From: a virus
Length of the DNA stretch: 64,000 bases
Virus record (IMG/VR): IMGVR_UViG_3300026116_000040
Span: 1 to 64,000 of that record
Direction: 5' to 3' (one strand)
This document shows, piece by piece, positions 24,263-32,564 of the stretch. Within the stretch, counting starts at the first letter, position 1, and each line of letters opens with the position of its first letter. The notes under the pieces are model-generated. The model searched no databases. It saw nothing but the letters and a program-made list of their open reading frames with translations, and had not been told where the DNA came from. The position numbers and the translations under genes were made by a program.

Positions 24263-25393
24263 ATGAAGTTGACATTGAAAATAAAACTTTTGCCTACTGA
24301 TGAACAGGCTAACTTGCTTCTCGATACGATGAAGGAAGCTAACGCTGTTTGTAATGCCATATCCGATGTGGCTTGGGAGAAGCGTATTTTCAATAATTTT
24401 AAACTCCATCACGAAGTTTACCATAGCTACAAAGCAACTTTTAAACTTAGCAGTCAAATATTGGTAAGATGTATTGCAAAAGTTGCTGATGCCTACAAAC
24501 TTGACAAGAAAACTAAAAGAGAATTTAGACCACTTGGGAGCATTGGTTATGATAGCAGGATTATGACCTACAAGCCTAATGATATTGTTTCTCTTTGGGC
24601 TATTGGTGGTAGGATTAAAATACCTTTTGTATGCCATAACCGAAACTACCTTCCTTACATAAAAGGCGAAGCCGACTTGGTTTACAAGAAAGGTAAGTTT
24701 TACCTGTTTCAGACCGTTGATGTACCCGAAGAAGATGTTGTAGATGTGGAGGAGTTTATCGGAGTTGATATGGGGCTGTTGGAAATAGCAGCACTTAGTA
24801 ATGGCAAATCTTTTAATTCTAAAAAACTTAACGATTATAGAGAAAAACGACAAAAAGTAAGGAGTTCGCTTCAAAGCAAAGGTACGAAAGGCTGTAAAAA
24901 AGTCCTGAAACGATTGTCTGGCAAAGAACGAACTACGAGTACAATTATCAATCACACAATAAGCAAACAAATTGTTCAGCTTGCAAAATCCGAAGGTAAA
25001 GGAATTGCAATTGAGAACTTGAAAGGTATTAGATTTTCTGCTAATAAGAAAGGCAAAAAATTTAGAAGCAGAGTAGGAAAATGGAACTTCAATCAACTTA
25101 GAAGTTTTCTTACTTACAAGTGTTTGCTTAATGGCGTTAAATTGGTAGATGTGCCACCTGCTTATACGAGTAAGACTTGCCATAATTGTCTGCATATAGG
25201 CAATAGACAAGGCAAAAAATTTACTTGTAACAACTGCAATTCTGTGTTTGATGCTGATGAAAATGCAGCAAAGAACATAGCATTGTTGGGGATGAATGTA
25301 AACCATCCTGAAAAGCCGAGTATGTTGTACTGTCAAGTGCATTCGTTCTTAGGTTTAAAGCCTATCCCATCGCTTTTTAGCGTGGGTGGGTAG
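24263..25393 (+). CDS. tnpB: TnpB RNA-guided nuclease
   Basis: 376 residues from ATG 24263. RuvC residues are all visible: GVDMG (Asp, about residue 172), AIENLKG (Glu, about 256) and DADENAAKN (Asp, about 336). A zinc ribbon CHNC...CNNC lies between the last two. The N-terminal LKIKLLPTDEQANLL is the usual TnpB opening. TnpB proteins of this family cut DNA guided by an RNA from the element's right end and help keep the element in place. The protein seems complete, so activity is possible. Confidence 0.92.
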   Translation: MKLTLKIKLLPTDEQANLLLDTMKEANAVCNAISDVAWEKRIFNNFKLHHEVYHSYKATFKLSSQILVRCIAKVADAYKLDKKTKREFRPLGSIGYDSRIMTYKPNDIVSLWAIGGRIKIPFVCHNRNYLPYIKGEADLVYKKGKFYLFQTVDVPEEDVVDVEEFIGVDMGLLEIAALSNGKSFNSKKLNDYREKRQKVRSSLQSKGTKGCKKVLKRLSGKERTTSTIINHTISKQIVQLAKSEGKGIAIENLKGIRFSANKKGKKFRSRVGKWNFNQLRSFLTYKCLLNGVKLVDVPPAYTSKTCHNCLHIGNRQGKKFTCNNCNSVFDADENAAKNIALLGMNVNHPEKPSMLYCQVHSFLGLKPIPSLFSVGG

Positions 25394-25397
25394 TTTA

Positions 25398-26129
25398 CTA
25401 CAATTCAATTTTATAATTACTGTTTTTTAACTCCTTCAGCCTCTCCGAATATATCACTCCCGCTTTCTGCAACGCTAATTCCTTGTTACGCTTATATTCC
25501 GAAACATCATTCACCTCGCGGCCTAAATGTACGGAATACTGATCGGGTATGTAATAGTTGTTGAAGCCCAATAAATTTAACCTAGTTGCGTACTGCTCGC
25601 GTTCGCGCCCGTATGTACCCAATTGCGAATCAAATCCGCCAACGGCATCCAGCGCGAGCCGGTTTATCATACTTACACCGGATACCACACTGGGCTTCCA
25701 TACATGAGTAAATCCGTCATCCTTATTTAGGAAGGCGGTATATTTACCTTTTTCACCTTCGCAATGGATAGATGTGAAACCTGATTTATCTACTTCCTGA
25801 TTAAAATGAAGTAAGTCCATCAGCCAGTTGTCTCCTAAAAGAATGTCATTGGATAGGAAACAGATATATTCACCCTTTGCTTTTCTTAACAGCTTATTAA
25901 ATCCGGCCGCTATACCGATATTGGTTTCCAACAGTTCAATTGATCCAGACGGCACCAATGGGAACGCTTCTTCATTTGAAAGGGTTGTTGTTCGTTTATC
26001 TTGGCTTCCATTATCTAAAATAAGTAGCTCAAAATCGGTTACGCCAGGTTTGCTTAGTAATCTTTCCAGTACATACTTGGTCATCAAGTACCGGTCATGG
26101 GTAAGGAGGAGAAGGGATATTTTTGGCAT
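25398..26129 (-). CDS. family 2 glycosyltransferase
   Basis: 243 residues. ISLLLLTHDRYLMTKYVLERL and FELLILDNGSQDKRT are the GT2 nucleotide-binding strands, CFLSNDILLGDNW (about residue 90) holds the D-x-D-like site, and VSGVSMINRLALDAVGGFDSQLGTYG matches the acceptor-loop region. Its stop codon abuts the insertion element. Confidence 0.8.
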   Translation of the reverse strand: MPKISLLLLTHDRYLMTKYVLERLLSKPGVTDFELLILDNGSQDKRTTTLSNEEAFPLVPSGSIELLETNIGIAAGFNKLLRKAKGEYICFLSNDILLGDNWLMDLLHFNQEVDKSGFTSIHCEGEKGKYTAFLNKDDGFTHVWKPSVVSGVSMINRLALDAVGGFDSQLGTYGREREQYATRLNLLGFNNYYIPDQYSVHLGREVNDVSEYKRNKELALQKAGVIYSERLKELKNSNYKIEL

Positions 26130-26130
26130 A

Positions 26131-26409
26131 TTATACTGTTCTTGGTTTAATTCTTAGTTTTTTTCTTATGCCGTATACTTGAAAAAATGTAGCATATTCT
26201 CTGTGTTTTTCACAAACCCTGTTGAAATCCATATCAGTGAACAGCTTTTTATCAGTATAGGTTAACTCTTTATCACAGATAGCGCAAACGTGCTGACTTA
26301 CATATATAAAGTATTCGTTGGCAATAGATTTTATCCTATTTGTAAGTTCGGGAGGGATTCTAATGTCCTCCTTCTGCAAGAACGATTCAAAGCTTTTTAA
26401 TTTTGCCAC
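26131..26409 (-). CDS. small protein with a CxxC pair
   Basis: 92 residues, basic, with CAICDKELTY near the middle and one further Cys (VCEKH) that could complete a zinc site. Overlaps the next gene's end by 23 bases. Unknown function. Confidence 0.55.
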   Translation of the reverse strand: MAKLKSFESFLQKEDIRIPPELTNRIKSIANEYFIYVSQHVCAICDKELTYTDKKLFTDMDFNRVCEKHREYATFFQVYGIRKKLRIKPRTV

Positions 26410-26533
26410 TATCTATACAATTTAAACAATAATGAAGTGTTCTTTTTTTTCCTTTGACTGTCTTATACTCTCCTTTTTGTAGTATAGTGGTACAGCAGTC
26501 GCAAACAATGTTTAGGGATATGCCTTTTATCAT
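26387..26533 (-). CDS. small zinc-ribbon-like protein
   Basis: 48 codons, ATG 26533, TGA 26387. VCDCC near the N-terminus and YCLNC near the C-terminus make a four-cysteine zinc-ribbon pattern. It overlaps both neighbours in different frames, which supports a compact operon. Confidence 0.6.
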   Translation of the reverse strand: MIKGISLNIVCDCCTTILQKGEYKTVKGKKRTLHYCLNCIDSGKIKKL

Positions 26534-26949
26534 TTTAGTAATCTTTTTACCGCTTTGTAATTCATTATTTTTAATTCGATATTCGTGGATCCTACTACGT
26601 TAAAAGTGAGCCGCGATAACGCATCCTTAATTTCCGGTTCTTGGCGGTTTTTTGCCTTATTCACAACATCTGAATAGTTTTCTTCCATATCCTCAATATC
26701 TTTCAAAAATACGTTATTGAAATAATTGATTGCATAAGCCTCCCTTTCGGCCACAGCGCGACCCAATGCTTTTATTTCACCTTGTGTTTTTATCTTTTCC
26801 AAGGTAACCTCATTGCGCTCGTAATCCGTTTTACCTTCTGGCATTAACGCTATCCTCTTTTGCAAGCACTCTAGTTTTAACTTGTGCATCTGCAATGGTG
26901 CCTCAATGTACTCTCGCAGGTACGGATGATTTAGTTGTTCTTTTGCCAT
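26530..26949 (-). CDS. unknown helical protein
   Basis: 139 residues from ATG 26949 (MAKEQ); an earlier frame start would reach into the gene upstream. Predicted helical with a charged coiled-coil middle. No family recognised. It is four genes downstream of the packaging ATPase. Confidence 0.6.
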   Translation of the reverse strand: MAKEQLNHPYLREYIEAPLQMHKLKLECLQKRIALMPEGKTDYERNEVTLEKIKTQGEIKALGRAVAEREAYAINYFNNVFLKDIEDMEENYSDVVNKAKNRQEPEIKDALSRLTFNVVGSTNIELKIMNYKAVKRLLK

Positions 26950-27089
26950 AATATAATAAAGTTTCGTTTTTTTGATCCGTACCAAAGTATTAATAACTTA
27001 CTGTTGTCTCCTTTGGCCCAGGCTAAACGGGGTTGAATAGCCTTCTCCACAAATAAAATAATAAGCAATAAAATTATTGTCTTTATCAT
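26931..27089 (-). CDS. small N-terminal signal-anchor protein
   Basis: 52 codons, ATG 27089 overlapping the upstream stop (ATGA), TAA 26931. Starts MIKTIILLLIILF, a hydrophobic signal or anchor, then a basic part. The overlap with 26530-26949 in another frame leaves some doubt. Confidence 0.4.
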   Translation of the reverse strand: MIKTIILLLIILFVEKAIQPRLAWAKGDNSKLLILWYGSKKRNFIILWQKNN

Positions 27090-27226
27090 AAAAATATTAA
27101 TTCTTCTTTTTTATAAATCGTTTTCATGTCATCATAATTAACGTAATCGCCGGTTGATCGTAATAAATAAACTTCTACTATTTTATCCGTTAACTTCACT
27201 TTTGCTTTTAATAGGGGGTTGATCAT
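27086..27226 (-). CDS. small unknown protein
   Basis: 46 codons, ATG 27226, TGA 27086. Beta-strand then helix pattern, basic. Starts six bases after the upstream gene ends. Confidence 0.5.
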   Translation of the reverse strand: MINPLLKAKVKLTDKIVEVYLLRSTGDYVNYDDMKTIYKKEELIFL

Positions 27227-27231
27227 AATTG

Positions 27232-27711
27232 CTATAGTTTTAATCCGTCTGCTGTTGGTTCAATAGTGGCCCCTGTATTCGGGTCTTTACTTGAAGGATA
27301 AGGATTCGGCTCATTCATCTCTTTTAAAATCATACCCATCCACATAACACCTTCTTGCAGCTTAGTTACAACAAGGCTTTGTTCCCGTGATTTTGGCAGA
27401 GATTTAACTCGTTGTATAATTTCATCCGTATCTTTACGAAGCTGTTTAATTTTTACTACGCCTCTTTCAAAATCTTCAAGTGAATGAACAGTATTCGTGG
27501 CTTCGTAATTTTTTAATGTAAATTCTTTTATAAATTCATCAGCCGTTTTACCTAACTCATCGCATTTTATAGGACGTTGTTCAATCGCGCCACTTTGAAA
27601 CTCTGCCGTCAAATAGACTATGCTTTCCGATTCCTTTCTTACTCTTACTATAAATCCTTTGGGCTGCATTGGTATTGTTTTCCCAAATATATTGAGATCC
27701 ATTCTTTCCAT
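27232..27711 (-). CDS. unknown protein next to packaging ATPase
   Basis: 159 residues. N-terminal beta-rich part, then a helical C-terminal half with LQEGVMWMGMILKEMN. A similar hydrophobic helix (IQLGVVFLGMMFERAL) occurs in the protein at 28598-29662. The two flank the ATPase and may be related accessory factors; this is tentative. Confidence 0.55.
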   Translation of the reverse strand: MERMDLNIFGKTIPMQPKGFIVRVRKESESIVYLTAEFQSGAIEQRPIKCDELGKTADEFIKEFTLKNYEATNTVHSLEDFERGVVKIKQLRKDTDEIIQRVKSLPKSREQSLVVTKLQEGVMWMGMILKEMNEPNPYPSSKDPNTGATIEPTADGLKL

Positions 27712-27719
27712 TTTGTTAT

Positions 27720-28598
27720 TTATTTAGTTATTTGTGTTTGTGCGTCCTTATTACCATAATACAACATAGTGTACCTATCAACCAATTTCTTTCTGCTCTC
27801 CTCTTCACTACTTTTGTTTATCAATGCGTGTTCACGGACCTCCTTTTTATTAATTAAAAAATACTTATCACAAGCATCTTCCCACTCAGCTTTGGTGAAC
27901 GCCCCCTCTAATTTCCTTCCTCCGATTCCCATTATAAAAACAAAAAACCTTATATCCCCCTTTTCAAAACGCTGAGTAACTATAATTTGAGCTATTTTAT
28001 ATAATGGGAAATTGGGGATCTTTGACTTCGACTCGTCTACATTGTCTCCTATAAAGTGCATTCGCACCCACCGACTATTCTGGTAAATCCTGGGCTCCGC
28101 GGCGCGCGCGCTCTGATAAGAAATGAGTACATCCACCCCATAGTGCCTTAGTGAAACTAGCTTACCGATAACCGCCTCCATGTGAGACATCTGCAAAACG
28201 TATGTGTTAACATCCTCAATCACCAACAAGCAGTCGATCACATTAGAGGCTAAATATTCTAACACTGTTTTTTTTTCAGAAATACCTAATGCTTTTGCAT
28301 CTATCCTTCTACACTCAATCGTTTTTGGGTCTCTACACCATGCTCGTACATCTTTTACCGCTATACGTCTTGCATTAAAATTTGGTATACCATTTTTAGC
28401 AAACTCTTCTGGCGTGTACTCTCCGTTAGTATCATAAATCAAACACCTTCTTGCACGTACTTTTGCTTCTATATTATCTTTAACATAGTCTACGATAATA
28501 TACATATTTTGGTAGGTCTTTCCACCTCCCTGTATCGCGAGAGCTGTTTGCATCCCACACTCCCTTCCGCCTGTATTTTGTTTAGGTGCTGTCTCCAT
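27720..28598 (-). CDS. FtsK/HerA-like P-loop ATPase, probable genome-packaging ATPase
   Basis: 292 residues. Walker A region AIQGGGKTYQN (about residues 22-32), Walker B CLLVIEDVNTYV (about 127-138, acidic pair ED), then LISYQSARAAEPRIYQNSR (about 160-178), which has the Gln and Arg positions of the FtsK/HerA/Zot group sensor motifs. ATPases of this kind package DNA in membrane-containing tailless viruses such as tectiviruses; Zot-like members export filamentous phages. With no terminase in the window, a packaging role is the best inference. Confidence 0.7.
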   Translation of the reverse strand: METAPKQNTGGRECGMQTALAIQGGGKTYQNMYIIVDYVKDNIEAKVRARRCLIYDTNGEYTPEEFAKNGIPNFNARRIAVKDVRAWCRDPKTIECRRIDAKALGISEKKTVLEYLASNVIDCLLVIEDVNTYVLQMSHMEAVIGKLVSLRHYGVDVLISYQSARAAEPRIYQNSRWVRMHFIGDNVDESKSKIPNFPLYKIAQIIVTQRFEKGDIRFFVFIMGIGGRKLEGAFTKAEWEDACDKYFLINKKEVREHALINKSSEEESRKKLVDRYTMLYYGNKDAQTQITK

Positions 28599-29662
28599 TA
28601 TGCGGCTATCTCAGTTGGTTCTTCTTTAGCGGGCTCTTCTACCGGTTGCTCTTCATTAGCAGGTGCCGCTGGCGGAGGAACATTTTGCACCCTTTGGTCA
28701 ATACCGGCAGCGTGTATTTGTTTTAGCTGTACAAGTACAGAGTTTGTTTCCGCTTTGTTCTGCATTGCTTTAAGTGCACGCTCAAACATCATACCTAAAA
28801 ACACTACCCCTAATTGTATCGTAGGGTTTATTTTTATGTTTTTAAACTCCATAAAATCTTCCAACGCTTCCGACAAATCCTCTTTTTCTTCTATCGTGAA
28901 GCTGGCTAAATCCTGCGCTTTAACAATGGCTAACTCGAAAAACTGTTTAACGGTACCTTGTGTGTTAGTGTCCAAGTAAACAAGCATATTTAAACTTGCT
29001 TCACTAAGCTCATCATTAACGACAAGTTTTTGTATTTCATCATTGTTGATATCTTTTGTGGCCCACCAAACGATACCTCTTCCAGCTAGTGCACAGGCCG
29101 CATCAACAGCATACTTAGTGAATTTCTTTTTACTTCTTCTTTTTAATTTAGCATCAGGGTCAGGCGTGGCATTTTGTTTCGCGCGAGGATTTGCGTTTAA
29201 CGGCTGTTGTTGTTTCCCGTCTCCCTGTATTGTATCGTCCGGTATTTCAAAGCTATCTCTGAAATTAGTTGGTTCGCTGTAATTTGATTGTGGCTGTTTC
29301 TCTCCCGTATTTTGTTGGAACCCATCTTCTTTCACATAATCCCTGATAATTGGCTCATCCCTGTTCAATGGATTGACCACTTTTTCCGGTTCCGGTTCAG
29401 GCGCCATACTGTCCCTGAATGACTCATGGCTTTCTACTGTAGGTTCGTTTTTTGTTTCAGAAACAATCTCTGCTGTTTCAATGCAGTAATGATCATGAAG
29501 AGATTTTAACTCCTCCATCGTATCTGCCGGACGGAAGTCGTTTACCTTATCGGGATTTGCTGAGAAAAACTCCTGCAATTGCTTTTCTAAAGCCTTTTCT
29601 TTAAAGTTTCTTCCGCCGCGTTTATTATAAATCGTTAGCGGCATGTTAGTAGGTTTTGCCAT
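28598..29662 (-). CDS. ATPase-linked protein with conserved helical domain
   Basis: 354 residues. The first 160 are charged and low-complexity, about 165-195 contain a moderately hydrophobic Ala/Trp-rich helix, and about 195-310 are a helical domain. The C-terminus is Pro/Glu-rich. Its stop overlaps the ATPase start by one base, so the two are probably translated together. Role unknown. Confidence 0.6.
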   Translation of the reverse strand: MAKPTNMPLTIYNKRGGRNFKEKALEKQLQEFFSANPDKVNDFRPADTMEELKSLHDHYCIETAEIVSETKNEPTVESHESFRDSMAPEPEPEKVVNPLNRDEPIIRDYVKEDGFQQNTGEKQPQSNYSEPTNFRDSFEIPDDTIQGDGKQQQPLNANPRAKQNATPDPDAKLKRRSKKKFTKYAVDAACALAGRGIVWWATKDINNDEIQKLVVNDELSEASLNMLVYLDTNTQGTVKQFFELAIVKAQDLASFTIEEKEDLSEALEDFMEFKNIKINPTIQLGVVFLGMMFERALKAMQNKAETNSVLVQLKQIHAAGIDQRVQNVPPPAAPANEEQPVEEPAKEEPTEIAA

Positions 29663-29663
29663 G

Positions 29664-30083
29664 TTATTGGTTATTTAACTTAGTTTCTAATTTTTTATAC
29701 ATTTCCAAAAAATCTCGTTCTTGTTTTATTTTAGGGTCACACTTATTATAATAGCTAATGGCTCTGTTAACACTGTTGTGCCAATTATGAAATATGGTGC
29801 GGGCGATGACCCTAATCGATATACCTAAATAAATATGAAGTAGGGAATAAACCATAAATTTGGCTTCCCTTGTTTTTGAACTTGACGAACTAGACATAAT
29901 AGATCTCACCGAAACGGAATATTCATCAGCTACTAACTGGATGACTTTATCGACCTCTTCCCTGTTGGGCAACTTATTTTTTTGGAAGTTATTTATGGCC
30001 CCGCTAATTTCTATTGGCGAGCTAGTCTTTAATGCTTTTCCTATTGTGGTGAATAACGTATCGAGGTTGTCGTTGCCAGACAT
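29664..30083 (-). CDS. DnaA domain-IV-like DNA-binding protein
   Basis: 139 residues. VIQLVADEYSVSVRSIMSSSSSSKTREAKFMVYSLLHIYLGISIRVIARTIFHNWHNSVNRAISYY follows the DnaA C-terminal helix-turn-helix order (V-A-x-x-y-x-V-x-x-x-x-l-x-S-x-S-R-x-x-x-x-A-R-x-x-x-x-x-L...G-x-x-x-x-x-x-H-x-T-V); here the signature H-x-T/S-V becomes HNSV. There is no AAA+ domain. It could bind DnaA boxes or other repeats. A second such protein is at 32565-33074. (Motif quoted in pieces of under 20 residues in the family order; the key residues are SKTREAK and HNSV.). Confidence 0.65.
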   Translation of the reverse strand: MSGNDNLDTLFTTIGKALKTSSPIEISGAINNFQKNKLPNREEVDKVIQLVADEYSVSVRSIMSSSSSSKTREAKFMVYSLLHIYLGISIRVIARTIFHNWHNSVNRAISYYNKCDPKIKQERDFLEMYKKLETKLNNQ

Positions 30084-30192
30084 GTAAATAAATTAATGGT
30101 TACTCAACATCATGTTGTTTGGCAAATTTCGTTGTGCAATATTAAATATAATTGTTGAACAAAAAAAATATTTTTTGATATTAATTTTTTTC

Positions 30193-30200
30193 TATATTTG
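30193..30200 (+). promoter_or_regulatory. -7 box of the plus-strand operon
   Basis: TATATTTG 20 bases before the ATG at 30220. The region 30084-30219 is a divergent promoter zone between the minus block ending at 30083 and the long plus-strand operon; it is A/T-rich and contains no other ORF. Confidence 0.6.
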
Positions 30201-30219
30201 CTCCGAACGAAAACTAATT

Positions 30220-30483
30220 ATGACGGATAGCATTATCAACAGAATAAAAGGAGTGATAACCGAGATGAACGAAAATGGCGACTTCTGCAATGTGACCATG
30301 ACGTGTGGAAAAGATGCTACCAGACCGGTGAATTTAGTGATGAGAAAGTTCCAATTTGATGAAGTGGTATCTAAAAACAAAATAGGGGATCATGTAATGT
30401 GCCAGTTTTACCTAGTGAGCAACTTTAAAAACAACAGGTGGTACACATCGGCAATTATGTTGAATATGAATAATGTTTTATGA
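30220..30483 (+). CDS. OB-fold, DUF3127-like ssDNA-binding protein
   Basis: 87 residues from ATG 30220. KFQFDEVVSKNKIGDHVMC and FYLVSNFKNNRWYTSA resemble the DUF3127 single-strand-binding pattern (K-x-G-D-x-V-x-v-x-F-x-l-x-x-x-x...R-x-y-x-x). A longer relative is at 62961-63314. First gene of the plus-strand operon. Confidence 0.6.
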   Translation: MTDSIINRIKGVITEMNENGDFCNVTMTCGKDATRPVNLVMRKFQFDEVVSKNKIGDHVMCQFYLVSNFKNNRWYTSAIMLNMNNVL

Positions 30484-30641
30484 TTGACATTGCTAAAATA
30501 TTAGAGAGGTTTTATCACAGCCAACATTTATTAAGAGTAAAGCCGCTATTTATTGACATGGGAGTGCGTGGAGGGGTAGCATACCGGATGATCGAAGTTA
30601 TAAAAATGAAAAAAGCAAAAGTGGAGGTTAGCTTACAATGA
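30480..30641 (+). CDS. small unknown protein
   Basis: 53 codons, ATG overlapping the previous stop by four bases, TGA overlapping the next start. Basic, helical. No family recognised. Confidence 0.55.
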   Translation: MIDIAKILERFYHSQHLLRVKPLFIDMGVRGGVAYRMIEVIKMKKAKVEVSLQ

Positions 30642-30802
30642 ACGGAAAAAGTTTTGAAGATAAAATTAAGGAGGAGGCGAAAAAAAGGTATCCGTATCGA
30701 GGGTCAGAATCGGAAAGAGATGCCTTTGTTTCCGGAGTAAAATGGGTACAAAATGAAATTGCACAGGTGTTGTTAGATTTCCCTATAATAGTAAAAAAAT
30801 GA
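30638..30802 (+). CDS. small unknown protein
   Basis: 54 codons, coupled to both neighbours by ATGA overlaps. Charged helical product with SESERDAFVSGVKWVQNE, a pattern common in small phage proteins of unknown role. Confidence 0.55.
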   Translation: MNGKSFEDKIKEEAKKRYPYRGSESERDAFVSGVKWVQNEIAQVLLDFPIIVKK

Positions 30803-31638
30803 ACTACATAACACAAACAAACATAGGGAACGGGGGGCGTTTAGGAAACCAACTATTCGGCATTGCGGCAACAGTCGGTATCGGCAAAAAATATAATCTT
30901 GCGCCAGTCTTTCCTGAGTGGGAATACAGTAAGTATTTTAAACACCCACTAAATGTAGCTAATATACCCGTTACGGACGTTTACCATGAACCATATTTTC
31001 ACTATACAGACGTTCAAGGTTTCAATGATAGCATTCAGATATTCACTGGCAGGGATAAGTGTTATGATATTAAAGGCTATTTCCAATCTGCCCGTTATTG
31101 GGAACATTGCGAGAATGAAATTAAAAGAATGTTTGAGCCTAGTGAGGAGTTGGAAAAACAAAAGATTCGCATGAAAAAACAATTAGGAGCGCTATTATGT
31201 TCTGTTCATGTTAGAAGAGGTGATTATCTGGGCAACAATTTTTATGCCCAAATAGGAATAGATTATTACATTTCCGCCATTGAGTATATCATTGAAAACA
31301 CATCGTGTAAAACCTTTCTCGTTTTTTCAGACGATATGGTTTCTTGTAAAAAAATGTTTGATGAAATATTTGAAAAATTGTTTAAAGAAGAAGGTAGACG
31401 TATTTATCAGCGCGGAAATATTATTTTCGTTTCCGAAACCAACTATGGCGATATCGGAGAGATGTTTTATCAAAGTTTTTGCGACCATAACATTATCGCA
31501 AATAGTTCATACAGTTGGTGGGCAGCTTACTTAAACAAAAATCCAGATAAGGTCGTCGTCGCTCCGTCTCATTGGTTTGGAGCCGATTCGGTACTTGACA
31601 CTAAAGATTTATACACACCTAATATGATAAAGTTATGA
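30799..31638 (+). CDS. GT11 alpha-1,2-fucosyltransferase (copy 1)
   Basis: 279 residues. The N-terminal GGRLGNQLFGIAA and the HVRRGDYLGN box (about residue 135) are the signature motifs of GT11; NSSYSWWAAYLN with N-P-D (about 235-250) is the conserved C-terminal donor-binding region. These enzymes transfer fucose from GDP-fucose in alpha-1,2 linkage to galactose, making H-antigen-like ends. A second GT11 is at 42318-43058 and a GT6 at 35275-36006. Confidence 0.9.
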   Translation: MNYITQTNIGNGGRLGNQLFGIAATVGIGKKYNLAPVFPEWEYSKYFKHPLNVANIPVTDVYHEPYFHYTDVQGFNDSIQIFTGRDKCYDIKGYFQSARYWEHCENEIKRMFEPSEELEKQKIRMKKQLGALLCSVHVRRGDYLGNNFYAQIGIDYYISAIEYIIENTSCKTFLVFSDDMVSCKKMFDEIFEKLFKEEGRRIYQRGNIIFVSETNYGDIGEMFYQSFCDHNIIANSSYSWWAAYLNKNPDKVVVAPSHWFGADSVLDTKDLYTPNMIKL

Positions 31639-31958
31639 ACATAAAAGATGACAACAAAACAATTACCCTGCCATTAGCAGAATATAATAAGATGCTTGGG
31701 GTCGTTAACGAAAAAAAAGATATAAGGGTTCTCTTTTCTGTTCATTTAGATAATCAACACATCTGCACTATAGAGAGAATATATGAGCTTAATACGGAGA
31801 AATTAAACGAAAAAATATTAATTCAGATGAGCGAAACAATATCCCAAATAATATCTTGGCAAAAAGGGGAATCGGATAAATACAAAGGGTTACTAAAAAG
31901 TGTGTCTAATGAACTATTGGACATCAAAAAGAAATGGTGGTATAAATTGTTTAATTAA
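31635..31958 (+). CDS. unknown protein
   Basis: 107 residues, an N-terminal beta hairpin then a long helix, soluble, C-terminal WWYKLFN. Coupled by a four-base overlap to the fucosyltransferase. Confidence 0.55.
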   Translation: MNIKDDNKTITLPLAEYNKMLGVVNEKKDIRVLFSVHLDNQHICTIERIYELNTEKLNEKILIQMSETISQIISWQKGESDKYKGLLKSVSNELLDIKKKWWYKLFN

Positions 31959-31968
31959 TTCTAAAGCT

Positions 31969-32562
31969 ATGACAAACACACAATCACACGCAAAAAGAGA
32001 ATTAGAAATTCTTGTAGCAAATGCAACAGATCCGGATAACAGGCCGATTATTGAGGAATTTATACCCGAAATTTTAGCACTATGCGAAAAGTTTGGTAAT
32101 AGTGGGCAAAGTGGCGGCTCTGCACCTTATACAGCACAAGCGTTATCACAGGCAATCAAAAAGCTTTGTTTACAAGAAACGATTGCGCCACTTACAGGAG
32201 AAGAGAGCGAATGGACTCATATATCGGAATTGTCAGGTGAGGTACTCTATCAAAATAACCGAGAAGGCGGGGTGTTTAAAGATGGGAAGGATGGTAAAGC
32301 ATATTACATCGATGCTATTGTTATGGAAACAGAGGGAGGAAGCCGATGGAGTGGAAAGTTTTGGATGAGCAAACAAGATTATCTGGCTGGCAACAGAGAT
32401 TTAATGGTTTCTGGAAAAGGGTACATTAAATCGTTCCCATTTAAACCTAAAACTTTTTATATCGATGTAATAGAAGAAGAAGTTGCAAAGGATGATTGGG
32501 AGATGTATTTGAAAGACCCAAAACAGCTTCAAGAGGCTTATGAATACTACGATAAAAATTAA
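31969..32562 (+). CDS. unknown protein
   Basis: 197 residues from ATG 31969, chosen to avoid overlap with the previous gene. Helical N-terminal half; beta-rich second half with FKDGKDGKAYYIDAIV. No family recognised, though the layout is common among phage proteins of Bacteroidota. Confidence 0.6.
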   Translation: MTNTQSHAKRELEILVANATDPDNRPIIEEFIPEILALCEKFGNSGQSGGSAPYTAQALSQAIKKLCLQETIAPLTGEESEWTHISELSGEVLYQNNREGGVFKDGKDGKAYYIDAIVMETEGGSRWSGKFWMSKQDYLAGNRDLMVSGKGYIKSFPFKPKTFYIDVIEEEVAKDDWEMYLKDPKQLQEAYEYYDKN

Positions 32563-32564
32563 TT

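Larger units (their letters stand above)
24135..25396 (+). mobile_element. IS200/IS605-type element carrying only tnpB
   Basis: The left end at about 24135-24195 has nested inverted repeats: TAGCAGG and CCTGCTA outside, and an inner stem around CGCC-TTTT-GGCG. The right end at about 25366-25396 folds as CCCAtCGC...GCGTGGG followed by GGTAGTTTAC. Subterminal hairpins instead of terminal inverted repeats are typical of IS200/IS605 elements. There is no tnpA, so mobility would need a transposase in trans. The exact ends cannot be fixed without an empty site. The right-end hairpin zone is where a guide (omega) RNA would be expected. Confidence 0.75.

Noticed and set aside
24128-25342. A 404-codon minus-strand frame across the insertion element
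   Set aside because: It is antisense to tnpB, whose catalytic motifs are all intact; the antisense product is low-complexity Phe/Ser-rich and matches nothing.
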